Source: an uncultured Bacillaceae bacterium
GTDB lineage: Bacteria; Bacillota; Bacilli; Bacillales; Caldibacillaceae
DNA length: 64,000 nucleotides
NCBI GenBank assembly: GCA_937934645.1
Contig: CALGYZ010000094.1
Span: 18,966 to 82,965 of the forward strand
Reading direction: 5' to 3'
The notes under the pieces were generated by a model, which worked only from the letters and a program-made list of their open reading frames with translations, searched no databases and was not told the origin of the DNA. Positions 16,253 to 24,170 of the stretch are shown piece after piece. The stretch's first letter is position 1; every line of letters begins with the position of its first letter. The position numbers and the translations under genes were made by a program.

Positions 16253-17734
16253 ATGGATTTAGAACATATATTGTTTGAGAAGTTTTCCTATACTTCTTTC
16301 CGCACCGGACAAAAAGAGATCATCGAATCCGTTTTGGAAGGGCAGGATACGCTCGCTTTATTGCCGACTGGTTCAGGGAAATCTTTATGTTATCAGCTGC
16401 CGGGTTACATTTTGCCCGGAGCGGTTTTAATTGTTTCCCCACTGATTTCCCTCATGCAGGATCAAGTTGAACAAATGAAAGTGCGCGGGGAAAAAAGAGC
16501 GGTCGCCCTTAACTCCTTCCTGTCCCCGGAAGAAAAAAGCTTTGTGCTGAAAAATCTTCACTTTTTCAAATTTATCTACATATCACCCGAGATGCTGCAA
16601 TCAGAATTAATTATTCGAAAATTACAGGAGATTGAGATTTCTTTATTTGTTATAGATGAAGCCCATTGTATTTCCCAATGGGGATACGATTTCCGTCCGG
16701 ATTATCTGGAACTCGGCAAAATCCGGAAACTGGCCGGCAATCCTCCGATTCTTGCTCTGACGGCGACTGCGGGGGAGGAAGTCAGGAGGGATATAAAAAA
16801 ATATTTATATATGGAAGAGGCAAAGGAATATATATATTCTACGGACAGGCATAATATTGCTGTTTCGGTCATCCATGCCGCCAACTATGCGGAAAAAAGG
16901 GAACAATTATTTGACCTGGTCGGGCGGCTGGAAGGTCCGGGAATCTTGTATTTTAGCAGTAAAAAGCTCGCAGATGAAACGGCGGCCGAAATTAACCGCC
17001 GGTTTCTCGGTCCCGCTGCATCTTACCACGCCGATTTGGATCCGGAAATGCGGATTTTGCTCCAGCAGCAATTTTTATATGATGAATTAAAAATTATGTG
17101 TGCCACCAGCGCCTTCGGAATGGGAATCAATAAAGAAAATATCCGCTATATCATTCATTTTCATCCTCCTCTGACGGTGGAAGCATATGTGCAGGAAATC
17201 GGACGGGCCGGGCGGGACGGGAAAAAGAGCCTCGCCATCCTTTTATTTTCAGAAGATGATTTGTTTCTACAACAACAATTAATTGCCGGTGAACTGCCGA
17301 CAGAACAACAAATTGATGCATTCTGTAAATGGCTGGAAAAGAATCAATTTAAGCCGGTGGAATGGGACCGGATAGAAGAAACCTATTCCGGGATGGGCGG
17401 TTATTCCGAAGTCCAGTGGCGTTTATTATGCAAGTTTTATACAAAAATGCATAACCGGTCTTCATTCCCGCAGGCGATGAAAAAGTTTGTTGATCAACGT
17501 TTACAAATAAAAAATAAAAAGCTCAATGAAATGATCAGTTTCATCCATCATCAAGGCTGCAAAAGGGAAAAACTGTTACGTTTTTTTAATGAAGAGAAAG
17601 AACAACCAATTGAGAATTGCTGTGACTATTGCGGAATTGATTTTTCGTTTTATGAAGACAGGAATCATGCCGTTCAAAACAAGGTGTCATTCCAATGGAA
17701 AAAAAGGCTTGGTGAGATCTTTAAGCGAATGTAA
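16253..17734 (+). CDS. recS: RecQ-family ATP-dependent DNA helicase RecS
   Basis: Superfamily 2 3'-5' DNA helicase of the short RecQ type, acting in replication-fork repair. Motif I LPTGSGKS (37-44), motif II DEAH (135-138) with the RecQ loop QWGYDFRPDY, motif III LALTATA, motif V CATSAFGMGI and motif VI EIGRAGRDG are all intact. A C-terminal cysteine cluster (CKRE...CCDYC) marks the zinc-binding domain. There is no full RQC or HRDC extension. ATG 16253 with AAAAGGTG gives 493 aa. Confidence 0.93.
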   Translation: MDLEHILFEKFSYTSFRTGQKEIIESVLEGQDTLALLPTGSGKSLCYQLPGYILPGAVLIVSPLISLMQDQVEQMKVRGEKRAVALNSFLSPEEKSFVLKNLHFFKFIYISPEMLQSELIIRKLQEIEISLFVIDEAHCISQWGYDFRPDYLELGKIRKLAGNPPILALTATAGEEVRRDIKKYLYMEEAKEYIYSTDRHNIAVSVIHAANYAEKREQLFDLVGRLEGPGILYFSSKKLADETAAEINRRFLGPAASYHADLDPEMRILLQQQFLYDELKIMCATSAFGMGINKENIRYIIHFHPPLTVEAYVQEIGRAGRDGKKSLAILLFSEDDLFLQQQLIAGELPTEQQIDAFCKWLEKNQFKPVEWDRIEETYSGMGGYSEVQWRLLCKFYTKMHNRSSFPQAMKKFVDQRLQIKNKKLNEMISFIHHQGCKREKLLRFFNEEKEQPIENCCDYCGIDFSFYEDRNHAVQNKVSFQWKKRLGEIFKRM

Positions 17735-17751
17735 CAGGAAAGGGGAATATT

Positions 17752-18357
17752 GTGCTGAAAAAGCAAAGAGATCTTATTCATTTGTTGTCTGACCGGGAAT
17801 TATTAATCAATTTTTATTTATCCCAGGGACTCATTTTCGTTTCTTCTTTCATTCTGAACTGGATTTTTTTCCGTGATTTTTTTCTACTGTTCAAACGGTT
17901 TGATTTTACGGATGTCCCCGCCATTTTGCTGGTCGGGGGCGGTGCCGGTCTCCTCGTCGTTATCATCGATTATTTGCTTTTGCGGTGGCTACCCTATGAT
18001 TACTTTGACGACGGGGGAATCAATGAACGTCTTTTTAAAGGGAGAAGAGTTTGGCATATAACCGGCATGACTTTACTCGTTGCTTTTTGTGAAGAACTGT
18101 TATTCCGCGGCGTACTGCAGGAAAAATTCGGATTGATTGTTGCAAGCGTCATTTTTGCTGTTATTCACTTCCGGTATTTGGATAAAATCTTTCTGTTTAC
18201 CGGTGTTCTATTTTTAGGTTTTTTTATCGGCATCATTTACGAATGGACGGGGAACCTGGCCGTAACCTTCTTTATGCATTTTGTTATTGATTTCCTGCTC
18301 GGCTTATTGATCAAATATCAAAAAATCCCGCAAAACAAGATTGATTCCGGTGCGTAA
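17752..18357 (+). CDS. ypbD: CPBP-family intramembrane metalloprotease YpbD
   Basis: Membrane protein of the CAAX protease/bacteriocin-processing (Abi) family; substrate unknown. Five to six helices; conserved residues are present: Glu114-Glu115 and Arg119 (EELLFRG), His139 (VIHF) and His176 (FMHFVID). GTG 17752 with AAAGGGG upstream; 201 aa. It follows recS after 17 bp and is probably co-transcribed. Confidence 0.85.
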   Translation: MLKKQRDLIHLLSDRELLINFYLSQGLIFVSSFILNWIFFRDFFLLFKRFDFTDVPAILLVGGGAGLLVVIIDYLLLRWLPYDYFDDGGINERLFKGRRVWHITGMTLLVAFCEELLFRGVLQEKFGLIVASVIFAVIHFRYLDKIFLFTGVLFLGFFIGIIYEWTGNLAVTFFMHFVIDFLLGLLIKYQKIPQNKIDSGA

Positions 18358-18386
18358 ATAAATTGGCAAGGGAAGTGAGAATAAAT

Positions 18387-18653
18387 ATGGAGCAAGAACA
18401 TAGGGAAAGGCAAAATTTCACCCAGGCAACTGAATATGAAACCGGATCATTGCCTTCGAGAAAGGAATACCACAGCAGGAAAAGAAAAGCGAAAAAGAAA
18501 AAGCGCAAATTAAAAAATCCGCTCATCCAAATTCTCGCCTTCATCTTTTTATTATTGCCGGTCATCATCGGATTGCTTTATTATTTTCAAATTTTTCCCG
18601 ATCAAAACCCGCTTGAAAACAATAAATATTTTGACCGTGTTGAATTTGAATAA
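18387..18653 (+). CDS. ypbE: YpbE-like membrane protein lacking LysM domain
   Basis: 88 aa. A charged cytoplasmic N-terminus with SLPSRKEYHSRKRK and a lysine/arginine-rich run is followed by one hydrophobic helix (about 48-68) and a short outside tail. By position and N-terminal pattern it corresponds to YpbE, which in B. subtilis is about 240 aa and ends in a LysM domain. The stop codon here comes soon after the helix and the 91 bp before ypbF cannot hold a LysM domain. ATG 18387 is preferred (GGGAAGTGAG upstream). Naming is by synteny. Confidence 0.6.
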   Translation: MEQEHRERQNFTQATEYETGSLPSRKEYHSRKRKAKKKKRKLKNPLIQILAFIFLLLPVIIGLLYYFQIFPDQNPLENNKYFDRVEFE

Positions 18654-18689
18654 AATATACCGGTCTTTTCCCGCCAATACAGGCATATC

Positions 18690-18731
18690 CTGAAAAGCTT
18701 GGCCATAGTTTGTATCAAAAAAGCTTTTCAG
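18690..18731 (+). repeat. 11-bp inverted repeat at the ypbF ribosome site
   Basis: CTGAAAAGCTT (18690-18700) and AAGCTTTTCAG (18721-18731) are exact complements with a 20-base loop. The 3' arm ends in the G that begins the ypbF ribosome site GAGGTG (18731-18736). There is no T run, so it is not an ordinary terminator. Confidence 0.7.
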
Positions 18732-18744
18732 AGGTGACCGGAAA

Positions 18745-19200
18745 TTGGAAGATGCAATTAAAAATTTGGAACCTTGGACCGATGAGGCAACGAAACAAAT
18801 GTTACAAAATGTCGTGAAAAGAAAAAGGAAATTTGATAAATATGAAAGGTTACATTTTACCGTTCTCTGGTTGACGGTAATTGCCTTTTTTCTTTACGCA
18901 TGGTATTTGTATAAAACCATTTACGTTCTGTATTCTTATTCAGCTTCAGTTATGTTTTCCGCCTACGTTTCCGATTCAAACAACGTCTGGTTTCTCTTCA
19001 TTTGTTTCGGTTTGTTCGGATATATGAATGTGTTAAAAAAGAAAGTCGATAAATATGAAGAGGAATATCATGCCTTAAGATGTGAAATAATTGATAAAAG
19101 CAGCGATTTATGGCAAGGAGAAGGCTGGGAGAAAAGGCATATTGTTTTTAAATTAATGAAAGAAAAGTACGATATTAATTTATACCACGAAAATAAATGA
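18745..19200 (+). CDS. ypbF: Conserved membrane protein YpbF (DUF2663)
   Basis: 151 aa, two hydrophobic segments (about residues 35-55 and 62-92) flanked by charged regions (KRKRKFDKYERLH before, KKKVDKYEEEYHALRCEI after). Matches YpbF of B. subtilis by length, position and pattern; function unknown. TTG 18745 is used, eight bases after GAGGTG. The ribosome site abuts an inverted repeat, which may modulate translation. Confidence 0.8.
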   Translation: MEDAIKNLEPWTDEATKQMLQNVVKRKRKFDKYERLHFTVLWLTVIAFFLYAWYLYKTIYVLYSYSASVMFSAYVSDSNNVWFLFICFGLFGYMNVLKKKVDKYEEEYHALRCEIIDKSSDLWQGEGWEKRHIVFKLMKEKYDINLYHENK

Positions 19201-19288
19201 TGGCATAACGGCACCGGTCAATAACAAATCGGAAAGATTTTACATACGATGTAAGAGGAGTGCTCATATTAGTCAGGAGGCCGGAAAA

Positions 19289-19867
19289 ATGTGGTTGGAA
19301 AGGGCAGGCGGAAATCAAATCAAGATCTTCGTATCAGCCGAAGAACTAGCTGAACGGGGAATATCCGAAGAAGATGTAGCAACAAACTCGTTGAAATGGC
19401 ACCAGCTGTTTTTTGAGATGGTTAACCGGGCGCATGATGAGCTCGGCATTGCATTGGAAGGAACAATTTTGATTGATGTAACAACCGTTGGTCCCCAAGG
19501 GATCGTCATCTTGTTTACGGTTTTTGAAGAAGATTATTATATAGATTATTATTTGTTCCCAGCGCCGGAGAAAAAAAGAGAACCGAATCCGGACGGGGAT
19601 CTTTTGTATTCGTTTCACGATATTGAACATATTATCCAGCTTGCAAAGGGAATCGGCAACTTTTATGACGATGGCGCACTTTATTTTTACGATGGCCGGT
19701 ACTATCTTCTATTTCCGGTGGAAAACCGGGAGGAACGGATTTTGCCGCTTGTTTCGGAATACGGGGAAAAATCAAACAAAGATGCAAAATATGTTAAAGA
19801 GCACGGAAAAGTTATATTAGAAAAAAATGCCTTCAAATATTTAAGAAAATATTTTCTCGATTGTTGA
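19289..19867 (+). CDS. mecB: Adaptor protein MecB (YpbH), MecA paralogue
   Basis: Negative regulator of competence and sporulation phosphorelay in Bacillus that delivers substrates to ClpC. The N-terminus MWLERAGGNQIKIFVSAEELAERGI has the MecA substrate-binding pattern; the C-terminal MecA domain includes YSFHDIEHIIQLAKGIGNF and GALYFYDGRYYLLF (about 108-145). 192 aa. ATG 19289 has AGGAGG upstream. It lacks the acidic linker of MecA proper, and its neighbours (ypbF before, gudB after) fit MecB rather than MecA. Confidence 0.85.
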   Translation: MWLERAGGNQIKIFVSAEELAERGISEEDVATNSLKWHQLFFEMVNRAHDELGIALEGTILIDVTTVGPQGIVILFTVFEEDYYIDYYLFPAPEKKREPNPDGDLLYSFHDIEHIIQLAKGIGNFYDDGALYFYDGRYYLLFPVENREERILPLVSEYGEKSNKDAKYVKEHGKVILEKNAFKYLRKYFLDC

Positions 19868-19898
19868 GCCGTTTTTAAAACGGCTCTCATTTGTTTTT
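19866..19898 (+). terminator. Terminator after mecB
   Basis: GAGCCGTTTT (19866-19875) faces AAAACGGCTC (19877-19886), then a T-rich tract (CATTTGTTTTTT). Confidence 0.85.
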
Positions 19899-19942
19899 TA
19901 TAAAAAATATAATTTAAGAATAATAATCTTGTTCATTTTACC

Positions 19943-19970
19943 TTGCAATATACTAAATTAAGTGTATACT
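19943..19970 (+). promoter_or_regulatory. SigA-type promoter for gudB
   Basis: TTGCAA (19943-19948), 16 bases, TATACT (19965-19970). The -10 sits inside a short inverted repeat TAAGT-4-ACTTA (19959-19972) that could be an operator. Confidence 0.65.
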
Positions 19971-20017
19971 TAGTTTTGAATAATCTTTCTTTTATAGTGA
20001 ATTTAGGAGGTTTACAT

Positions 20018-21292
20018 ATGACCACCCAAAAGGGTAACAAACAGATGAATACAAAAGAACCGGATATTTTGGAGTCCACTCAGTCGATTATCCGCGAAGC
20101 CCTTGATAAACTTGGCTATTCTGAAGAAGTATACGAACTTCTGAAAGAACCGATCCGCATGATTACCGTAAAAATTCCCGTACGTATGGATGACGGAACT
20201 ACAAAGGTTTTTACCGGATACCGTGCGCAGCATAATGATGCTGTTGGTCCGACAAAGGGCGGAATCCGTTTTCATCCGGATGTAAACGAAAAAGAAATTA
20301 AAGCATTGGCGATTTGGATGAGTTTGAAATGCGGAATTGTTGACTTGCCGTACGGCGGTGGTAAAGGCGGAATTGTTTGTGACCCGCGTACCATGTCAGT
20401 CCGCGAGCTGGAAGCTTTAAGCCGCGGATATGTACGGGCATTGAGCCAGGTGGTCGGTCCAACGAAGGACATTCCGGCGCCTGATGTATTTACAAACTCA
20501 CAGATTATGGCATGGATGATGGACGAGTATAGCCGGATTGACGAATTCAATTCCCCCGGATTTATAACCGGAAAGCCGTTAGTGTTGGGAGGCTCCCATG
20601 GACGTGAATCTGCAACGGCCAAAGGGGTTACCATTTGTATCCGGGAAGCAGCCAAAAAACGCGGTCTTGATTTAAAGGGCGCCCGTGTGGTTGTACAGGG
20701 ATTCGGAAACGCCGGCGGTTTCCTGTCAAAATTTATGCATGATGCCGGTGCGAAAGTCATAGGTATTTCCGATGCTCATGGTGCTCTCTATGATCCGGAC
20801 GGCCTGGATATTGATTACTTACTGGACCGCCGCGACAGCTTCGGAACGGTAACAAACTTATTTGATGATACCATTACAAATAAAGAGTTGCTTGAACTGG
20901 ACTGTGATATCCTCGTTCCTGCTGCTGTCGGAAATCAAATCACCGAGGAAAACGCGGAAAACATCCGGGCTGAAATTATCGTTGAAGCTGCCAATGGCCC
21001 GACAACGCTTGAGGCGACAAAGATTTTAACGGAACGCAGAAAATTGATTGTACCTGACGTTCTTGCTTCTGCTGGTGGTGTAACCGTATCTTACTTTGAA
21101 TGGGTACAAAATAACCAGGGATACTACTGGTCTGAAGAAGAAATCGAGGAAAAACTGGAAAATACGATGGTGAAAGCATTCGAAAATGTATATAACATGG
21201 CGCAAACAAGAAATATCAACATGCGTCTTGCAGCTTATATGGTTGGAGTCAGGAAACTTGCAGAAGCCTGCCGTTTCCGTGGCTGGGTATAA
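20018..21292 (+). CDS. gudB: NAD-dependent glutamate dehydrogenase GudB
   Basis: Catabolic glutamate dehydrogenase: glutamate to 2-oxoglutarate and ammonia. 424 aa. The substrate domain has GGIRFHPDV, MSLKCG and the catalytic lysine in PYGGGKGG (Lys116), plus DIPAPDVFTNSQIM; the Rossmann domain has VVQGFGNAGG. ATG 20018 follows a perfect AGGAGG. In domesticated B. subtilis gudB is disabled by a 9-bp duplication just before the IWMSLKCGI block; here the region reads EKEIKALAIWMSLKCG with no duplication, so the enzyme should be active. Confidence 0.94.
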   Translation: MTTQKGNKQMNTKEPDILESTQSIIREALDKLGYSEEVYELLKEPIRMITVKIPVRMDDGTTKVFTGYRAQHNDAVGPTKGGIRFHPDVNEKEIKALAIWMSLKCGIVDLPYGGGKGGIVCDPRTMSVRELEALSRGYVRALSQVVGPTKDIPAPDVFTNSQIMAWMMDEYSRIDEFNSPGFITGKPLVLGGSHGRESATAKGVTICIREAAKKRGLDLKGARVVVQGFGNAGGFLSKFMHDAGAKVIGISDAHGALYDPDGLDIDYLLDRRDSFGTVTNLFDDTITNKELLELDCDILVPAAVGNQITEENAENIRAEIIVEAANGPTTLEATKILTERRKLIVPDVLASAGGVTVSYFEWVQNNQGYYWSEEEIEEKLENTMVKAFENVYNMAQTRNINMRLAAYMVGVRKLAEACRFRGWV

Positions 21293-21307
21293 CATATTTT
21301 TTGAAAC

Positions 21308-21336
21308 AGGTCTGACCTATTTTGGTCGGCCTTTTT
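21308..21336 (+). terminator. Terminator after gudB
   Basis: AGGTCTGACC (21308-21317) pairs with GGTCGGCCT (21324-21332) with one bulged T, followed by TTTT. Confidence 0.75.
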
Positions 21337-21392
21337 CATTAAAGCATTCACTTTAGCGGAAACACCGGATTTTTGAAGGAGGAAGAGTTGTT

Positions 21393-22373
21393 ATGCGGAA
21401 TGAAGAGTGTATTATCATAGGCGGAGGCCCGTGCGGTTTGGCTGCGGCAATCGCTCTGAAGGAGATCGGAAAAGATCCGCTTGTTATTGAAAAGGAAAAC
21501 ATTGTTCATTCCCTGTACCGTTTTCCCACTCATCAGACGTTTTTCAGTACGAGTGATAAATTGGAAATCGGCGATGTTCCATTTGTGACGGAAAATCCGA
21601 AACCGACAAGAAACCAGGCTTTGGCCTATTACCGGGAAGTCGTTGCCCGCAATAAACTACGGATTGCATCTTATGAAAAGGTAGAAAAGGTTTCAAAGCA
21701 GCCGGACGGTTCTTTCATCGTTGAATCGTCCAAAGATACGTACAAAGCGAAGTATGTCGTGATTGCCACCGGATATTATGACAATCCGAATTACATGAAC
21801 GTTCCGGGAGAACATCTGCCTAAAGTTTCCCATTATTTTAAAGAAGGACATCCGTATTTTGACCAAGATGTTGTTGTCATCGGCGGCAAAAATTCCAGTG
21901 TGGATGCGGCCCTGAATTTGATGCACGCCGGTGCCCGGGTTACTGTATTATACCGCGGCGACCGCTATTCACCGCACATCAAACCGTGGGTATTGCCGGA
22001 GTTTGAATCAGCTGTGCGCAATAATAAAATTAAAATGGTATTTAATGCCCATGTGATTGAAATCAAAGAAGATTCGGTCGTGTATGAAGTTAACGGCGAA
22101 AGAAAAGAAATCAAAAACGATTTCGTATTTGCCATGACCGGTTATCATCCTGATCATAGCTTTATTAAAAAAATCGGTGTTGAAATTGATGAGGAAACCG
22201 GCAGACCACAGTATAATACGGAAACGATGGAAACCAACATTGAAGGTGTTTTTATCGCCGGGGTCATTGCTGCGGGGAATAACGCCAATGAAATTTTTAT
22301 TGAAAACGGGCGTTTTCACGGCGGGAAAATTGCCGCAGCAATCCGTGAGCGGGAAAAGCTGGACAATCAGTAA
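21393..22373 (+). CDS. ypdA: Bacillithiol disulfide reductase YpdA
   Basis: FAD/NADPH flavoprotein that reduces bacillithiol disulfide to keep the low-molecular-weight thiol pool reduced. FAD-binding GGGPCGLAAAI (10-20) and NADPH-binding VIGGKNSSVDAAL (about 162-176) are visible, and GVFIAGVIAAGNNANEIFIENGR near the C-terminus is the FAD-contact region. The cysteine in GGGPCG is the conserved YpdA cysteine. 326 aa; ATG 21393 behind AAGGAGG. It fits with bshA at 51400. Confidence 0.92.
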   Translation: MRNEECIIIGGGPCGLAAAIALKEIGKDPLVIEKENIVHSLYRFPTHQTFFSTSDKLEIGDVPFVTENPKPTRNQALAYYREVVARNKLRIASYEKVEKVSKQPDGSFIVESSKDTYKAKYVVIATGYYDNPNYMNVPGEHLPKVSHYFKEGHPYFDQDVVVIGGKNSSVDAALNLMHAGARVTVLYRGDRYSPHIKPWVLPEFESAVRNNKIKMVFNAHVIEIKEDSVVYEVNGERKEIKNDFVFAMTGYHPDHSFIKKIGVEIDEETGRPQYNTETMETNIEGVFIAGVIAAGNNANEIFIENGRFHGGKIAAAIREREKLDNQ

Positions 22374-22433
22374 TAATTAATATCGGTCCCCGGTTTTTTG
22401 AACGGAGAAAAGATGACGGGACCCGGAAAAAAT

Positions 22434-22468
22434 AAAAAGCGCTGTACCAATGGTGCAGCGCTTTTTTG
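22434..22468. terminator. Bidirectional terminator between ypdA and the minus-strand gene
   Basis: AAAAAGCGCTG-t-ACC faces GGT-g-CAGCGCTTTTTT, with T runs on both strands; it closes ypdA and the converging gene at 22474-23088. Confidence 0.85.
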
Positions 22469-22473
22469 AGCGG

Positions 22474-23088
22474 TTATTTCACCGCATGATGCAATTTCTT
22501 TTCCAATTCCTTAACTTTATTGCTTAAATCCGCCATTTCTTCTGCTAACCTTTTCTTCATTTGTTCATCCCCGGTATGTTCTGAAAACAAATCCAACTTT
22601 TGATCAATTAATTGTTTGTAGTATTGAATTTCCAGCTGGATCTCTTTTTTTGTCTTCTTTTTTTTCTTTTTAATTTTCAACAGTTTCAATTGTTTTATTT
22701 TTTCCTCATAAGATTGAATTTGCTTGTCGATGTCCTCTTCAGTCATATCTTTCCCTTCAGATGCTGTACTCCCCCGGTCAGCTTCCTTATGCGGCACATC
22801 GTTTTTTGAGAATAATTTTTCAAGTTCGTTTTTGAACTCTTCCAGTTTCCTTTCCGCTTTTCTTTTTGCCTGAATGGAAATCCGGATATCTTTCCAAGCC
22901 CGTTCGAATGCTTCCTGGTCATTCTTTCTGACCGCTTCAACCAGACTGTTGCGGAATGCGGAAAATGTTTCCTCATCCATAGCATTTGTTGAAAATCTGT
23001 AAATTTCTCCGTTCGGGGCCCGGATTTCGAATTCTTTGTAATCAACAAACAAACATTTTATTAAATCTTTATAACTGCCAGAAAACAT
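22474..23088 (-). CDS. Unrecognised lysine-rich coiled-coil protein
   Basis: 204 aa, soluble, no signal peptide. The N-terminal 70 residues look globular (DYKEFEIRAPNGEIYRFST, then FRNSLVEAVRKNDQEAFERAWKDIRIS); residues 72-94 and 118-204 are strongly heptad-like and charged, with a run of ten lysines broken by one threonine (138-148) and a C-terminal helix AEEMADLSNKVKELEKKL. I do not recognise a family. ATG (complement of 23088) is preferred because GGGGAGGGG lies five bases upstream. It occupies the place of prsW in B. subtilis and runs against its neighbours, which suggests a lineage-specific insertion. Confidence 0.7.
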   Translation of the reverse strand: MFSGSYKDLIKCLFVDYKEFEIRAPNGEIYRFSTNAMDEETFSAFRNSLVEAVRKNDQEAFERAWKDIRISIQAKRKAERKLEEFKNELEKLFSKNDVPHKEADRGSTASEGKDMTEEDIDKQIQSYEEKIKQLKLLKIKKKKKKTKKEIQLEIQYYKQLIDQKLDLFSEHTGDEQMKKRLAEEMADLSNKVKELEKKLHHAVK

Positions 23089-23297
23089 AACATCCCCTCC
23101 CCCCGGAATGAGGAAGCTGACCAAATTTGACCTTCTCTCACTTTCTTTATATACCTGTTTAACAATAAATTCAAATAATTTGATTATTTTTTCACAAAAT
23201 TTTCTTTTTTAGGGAAAAACGGCTTCCAACCGTTGTATAAAAATCCTGCACAAACAAAAAATAGGTACATGAAAAACAACATCATGGAGGGACAAAC

Positions 23298-24158
23298 ATG
23301 GCTTGGAGAAGAGTGATCAAACTGGCCGCAATGATAATATTATGTACTTGTCTATTAGCGTCAGGTGTGCATAAAGAAACAAAAGCATTTACCGAACAGG
23401 TGATTCAAGTCGGTGCCGTCGGTGATGATGTTTTAGAATTGCAATCCCGTTTGCAATATTTAGGCTTTTACAACGGTAATATTGACGGCGTGTTTGGCTG
23501 GCGCACATATTGGGCTTTACGGAACTTTCAGTATGAGTTTGGCTTGAAGGTTGATGGCCTGGCAGGACAAAAAACAAAAGAAAAGCTTGTGGCAGCAACA
23601 GATTTTAATGAACAATTCGTTAAGGAAAACATTAAGAAAGGAAAAAAATTTTCCCATTACGGTGGAACAGATTTGAATAAACAAGCGGAAAAAAGTGGTA
23701 AGGGCGAAGGACAACAAACCCGGCAGACAGGAGAAAGAGGCAGGGGAGGAACCCCGCAACAGACGGCTAACCGTCCGACTGCTAAAAACGTCCCCAACGG
23801 CTTTTCACAGAACGATATTAATTTAATGGCCAATGCAGTTTACGGTGAAGCCCGCGGTGAACCGTACATCGGGCAGGTGGCTGTTGCTGCTGTTATATTG
23901 AACCGTCTGGAGAATTCCGCCTTTCCGAATACCGTAAGCGGTGTAATTTTTGAACCCGGTGCTTTTACCGCCGTCAGTGATGGTCAAATTTGGCTGACAC
24001 CGAATGAAAGAGCAAGACAGGCCGTTCTTGATGCGATAAACGGCTGGGATCCAACGGGTGAAGCATTGTACTATTTCAATCCGGATACGGCGACAAGCGG
24101 ATGGATATGGACAAGACCGCAAATTAAAAGGATCGGAAAACATATTTTTTGTAAATAA
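23298..24158 (+). CDS. sleB: Spore cortex-lytic enzyme SleB
   Basis: Lytic transglycosylase deposited in the dormant spore that cuts muramic-delta-lactam-containing cortex during germination. A signal peptide spans about residues 1-31; a PG_binding_1 domain covers about 36-97 (VGAVGDDVLELQSRLQYLGFY...LKVDGLAGQKT); a low-complexity Gly/Gln/Arg linker (about 130-165) precedes the hydrolase_2 domain (about 172-286) with AVYGEARGEPYIGQVAVAAV and its catalytic glutamate. 286 aa. ATG 23298 has GGAGG upstream. TGTATA upstream resembles a SigG -35, but no convincing -10 is seen. ypeB follows. Confidence 0.94.
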   Translation: MAWRRVIKLAAMIILCTCLLASGVHKETKAFTEQVIQVGAVGDDVLELQSRLQYLGFYNGNIDGVFGWRTYWALRNFQYEFGLKVDGLAGQKTKEKLVAATDFNEQFVKENIKKGKKFSHYGGTDLNKQAEKSGKGEGQQTRQTGERGRGGTPQQTANRPTAKNVPNGFSQNDINLMANAVYGEARGEPYIGQVAVAAVILNRLENSAFPNTVSGVIFEPGAFTAVSDGQIWLTPNERARQAVLDAINGWDPTGEALYYFNPDTATSGWIWTRPQIKRIGKHIFCK

Positions 24159-24170
24159 GGGGTGAATTGT

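Noticed and set aside
23211..23297. SigG promoter for sleB
   Set aside because: TGTATA fits a -35, but no CATnnTA-like -10 occurs at proper spacing.
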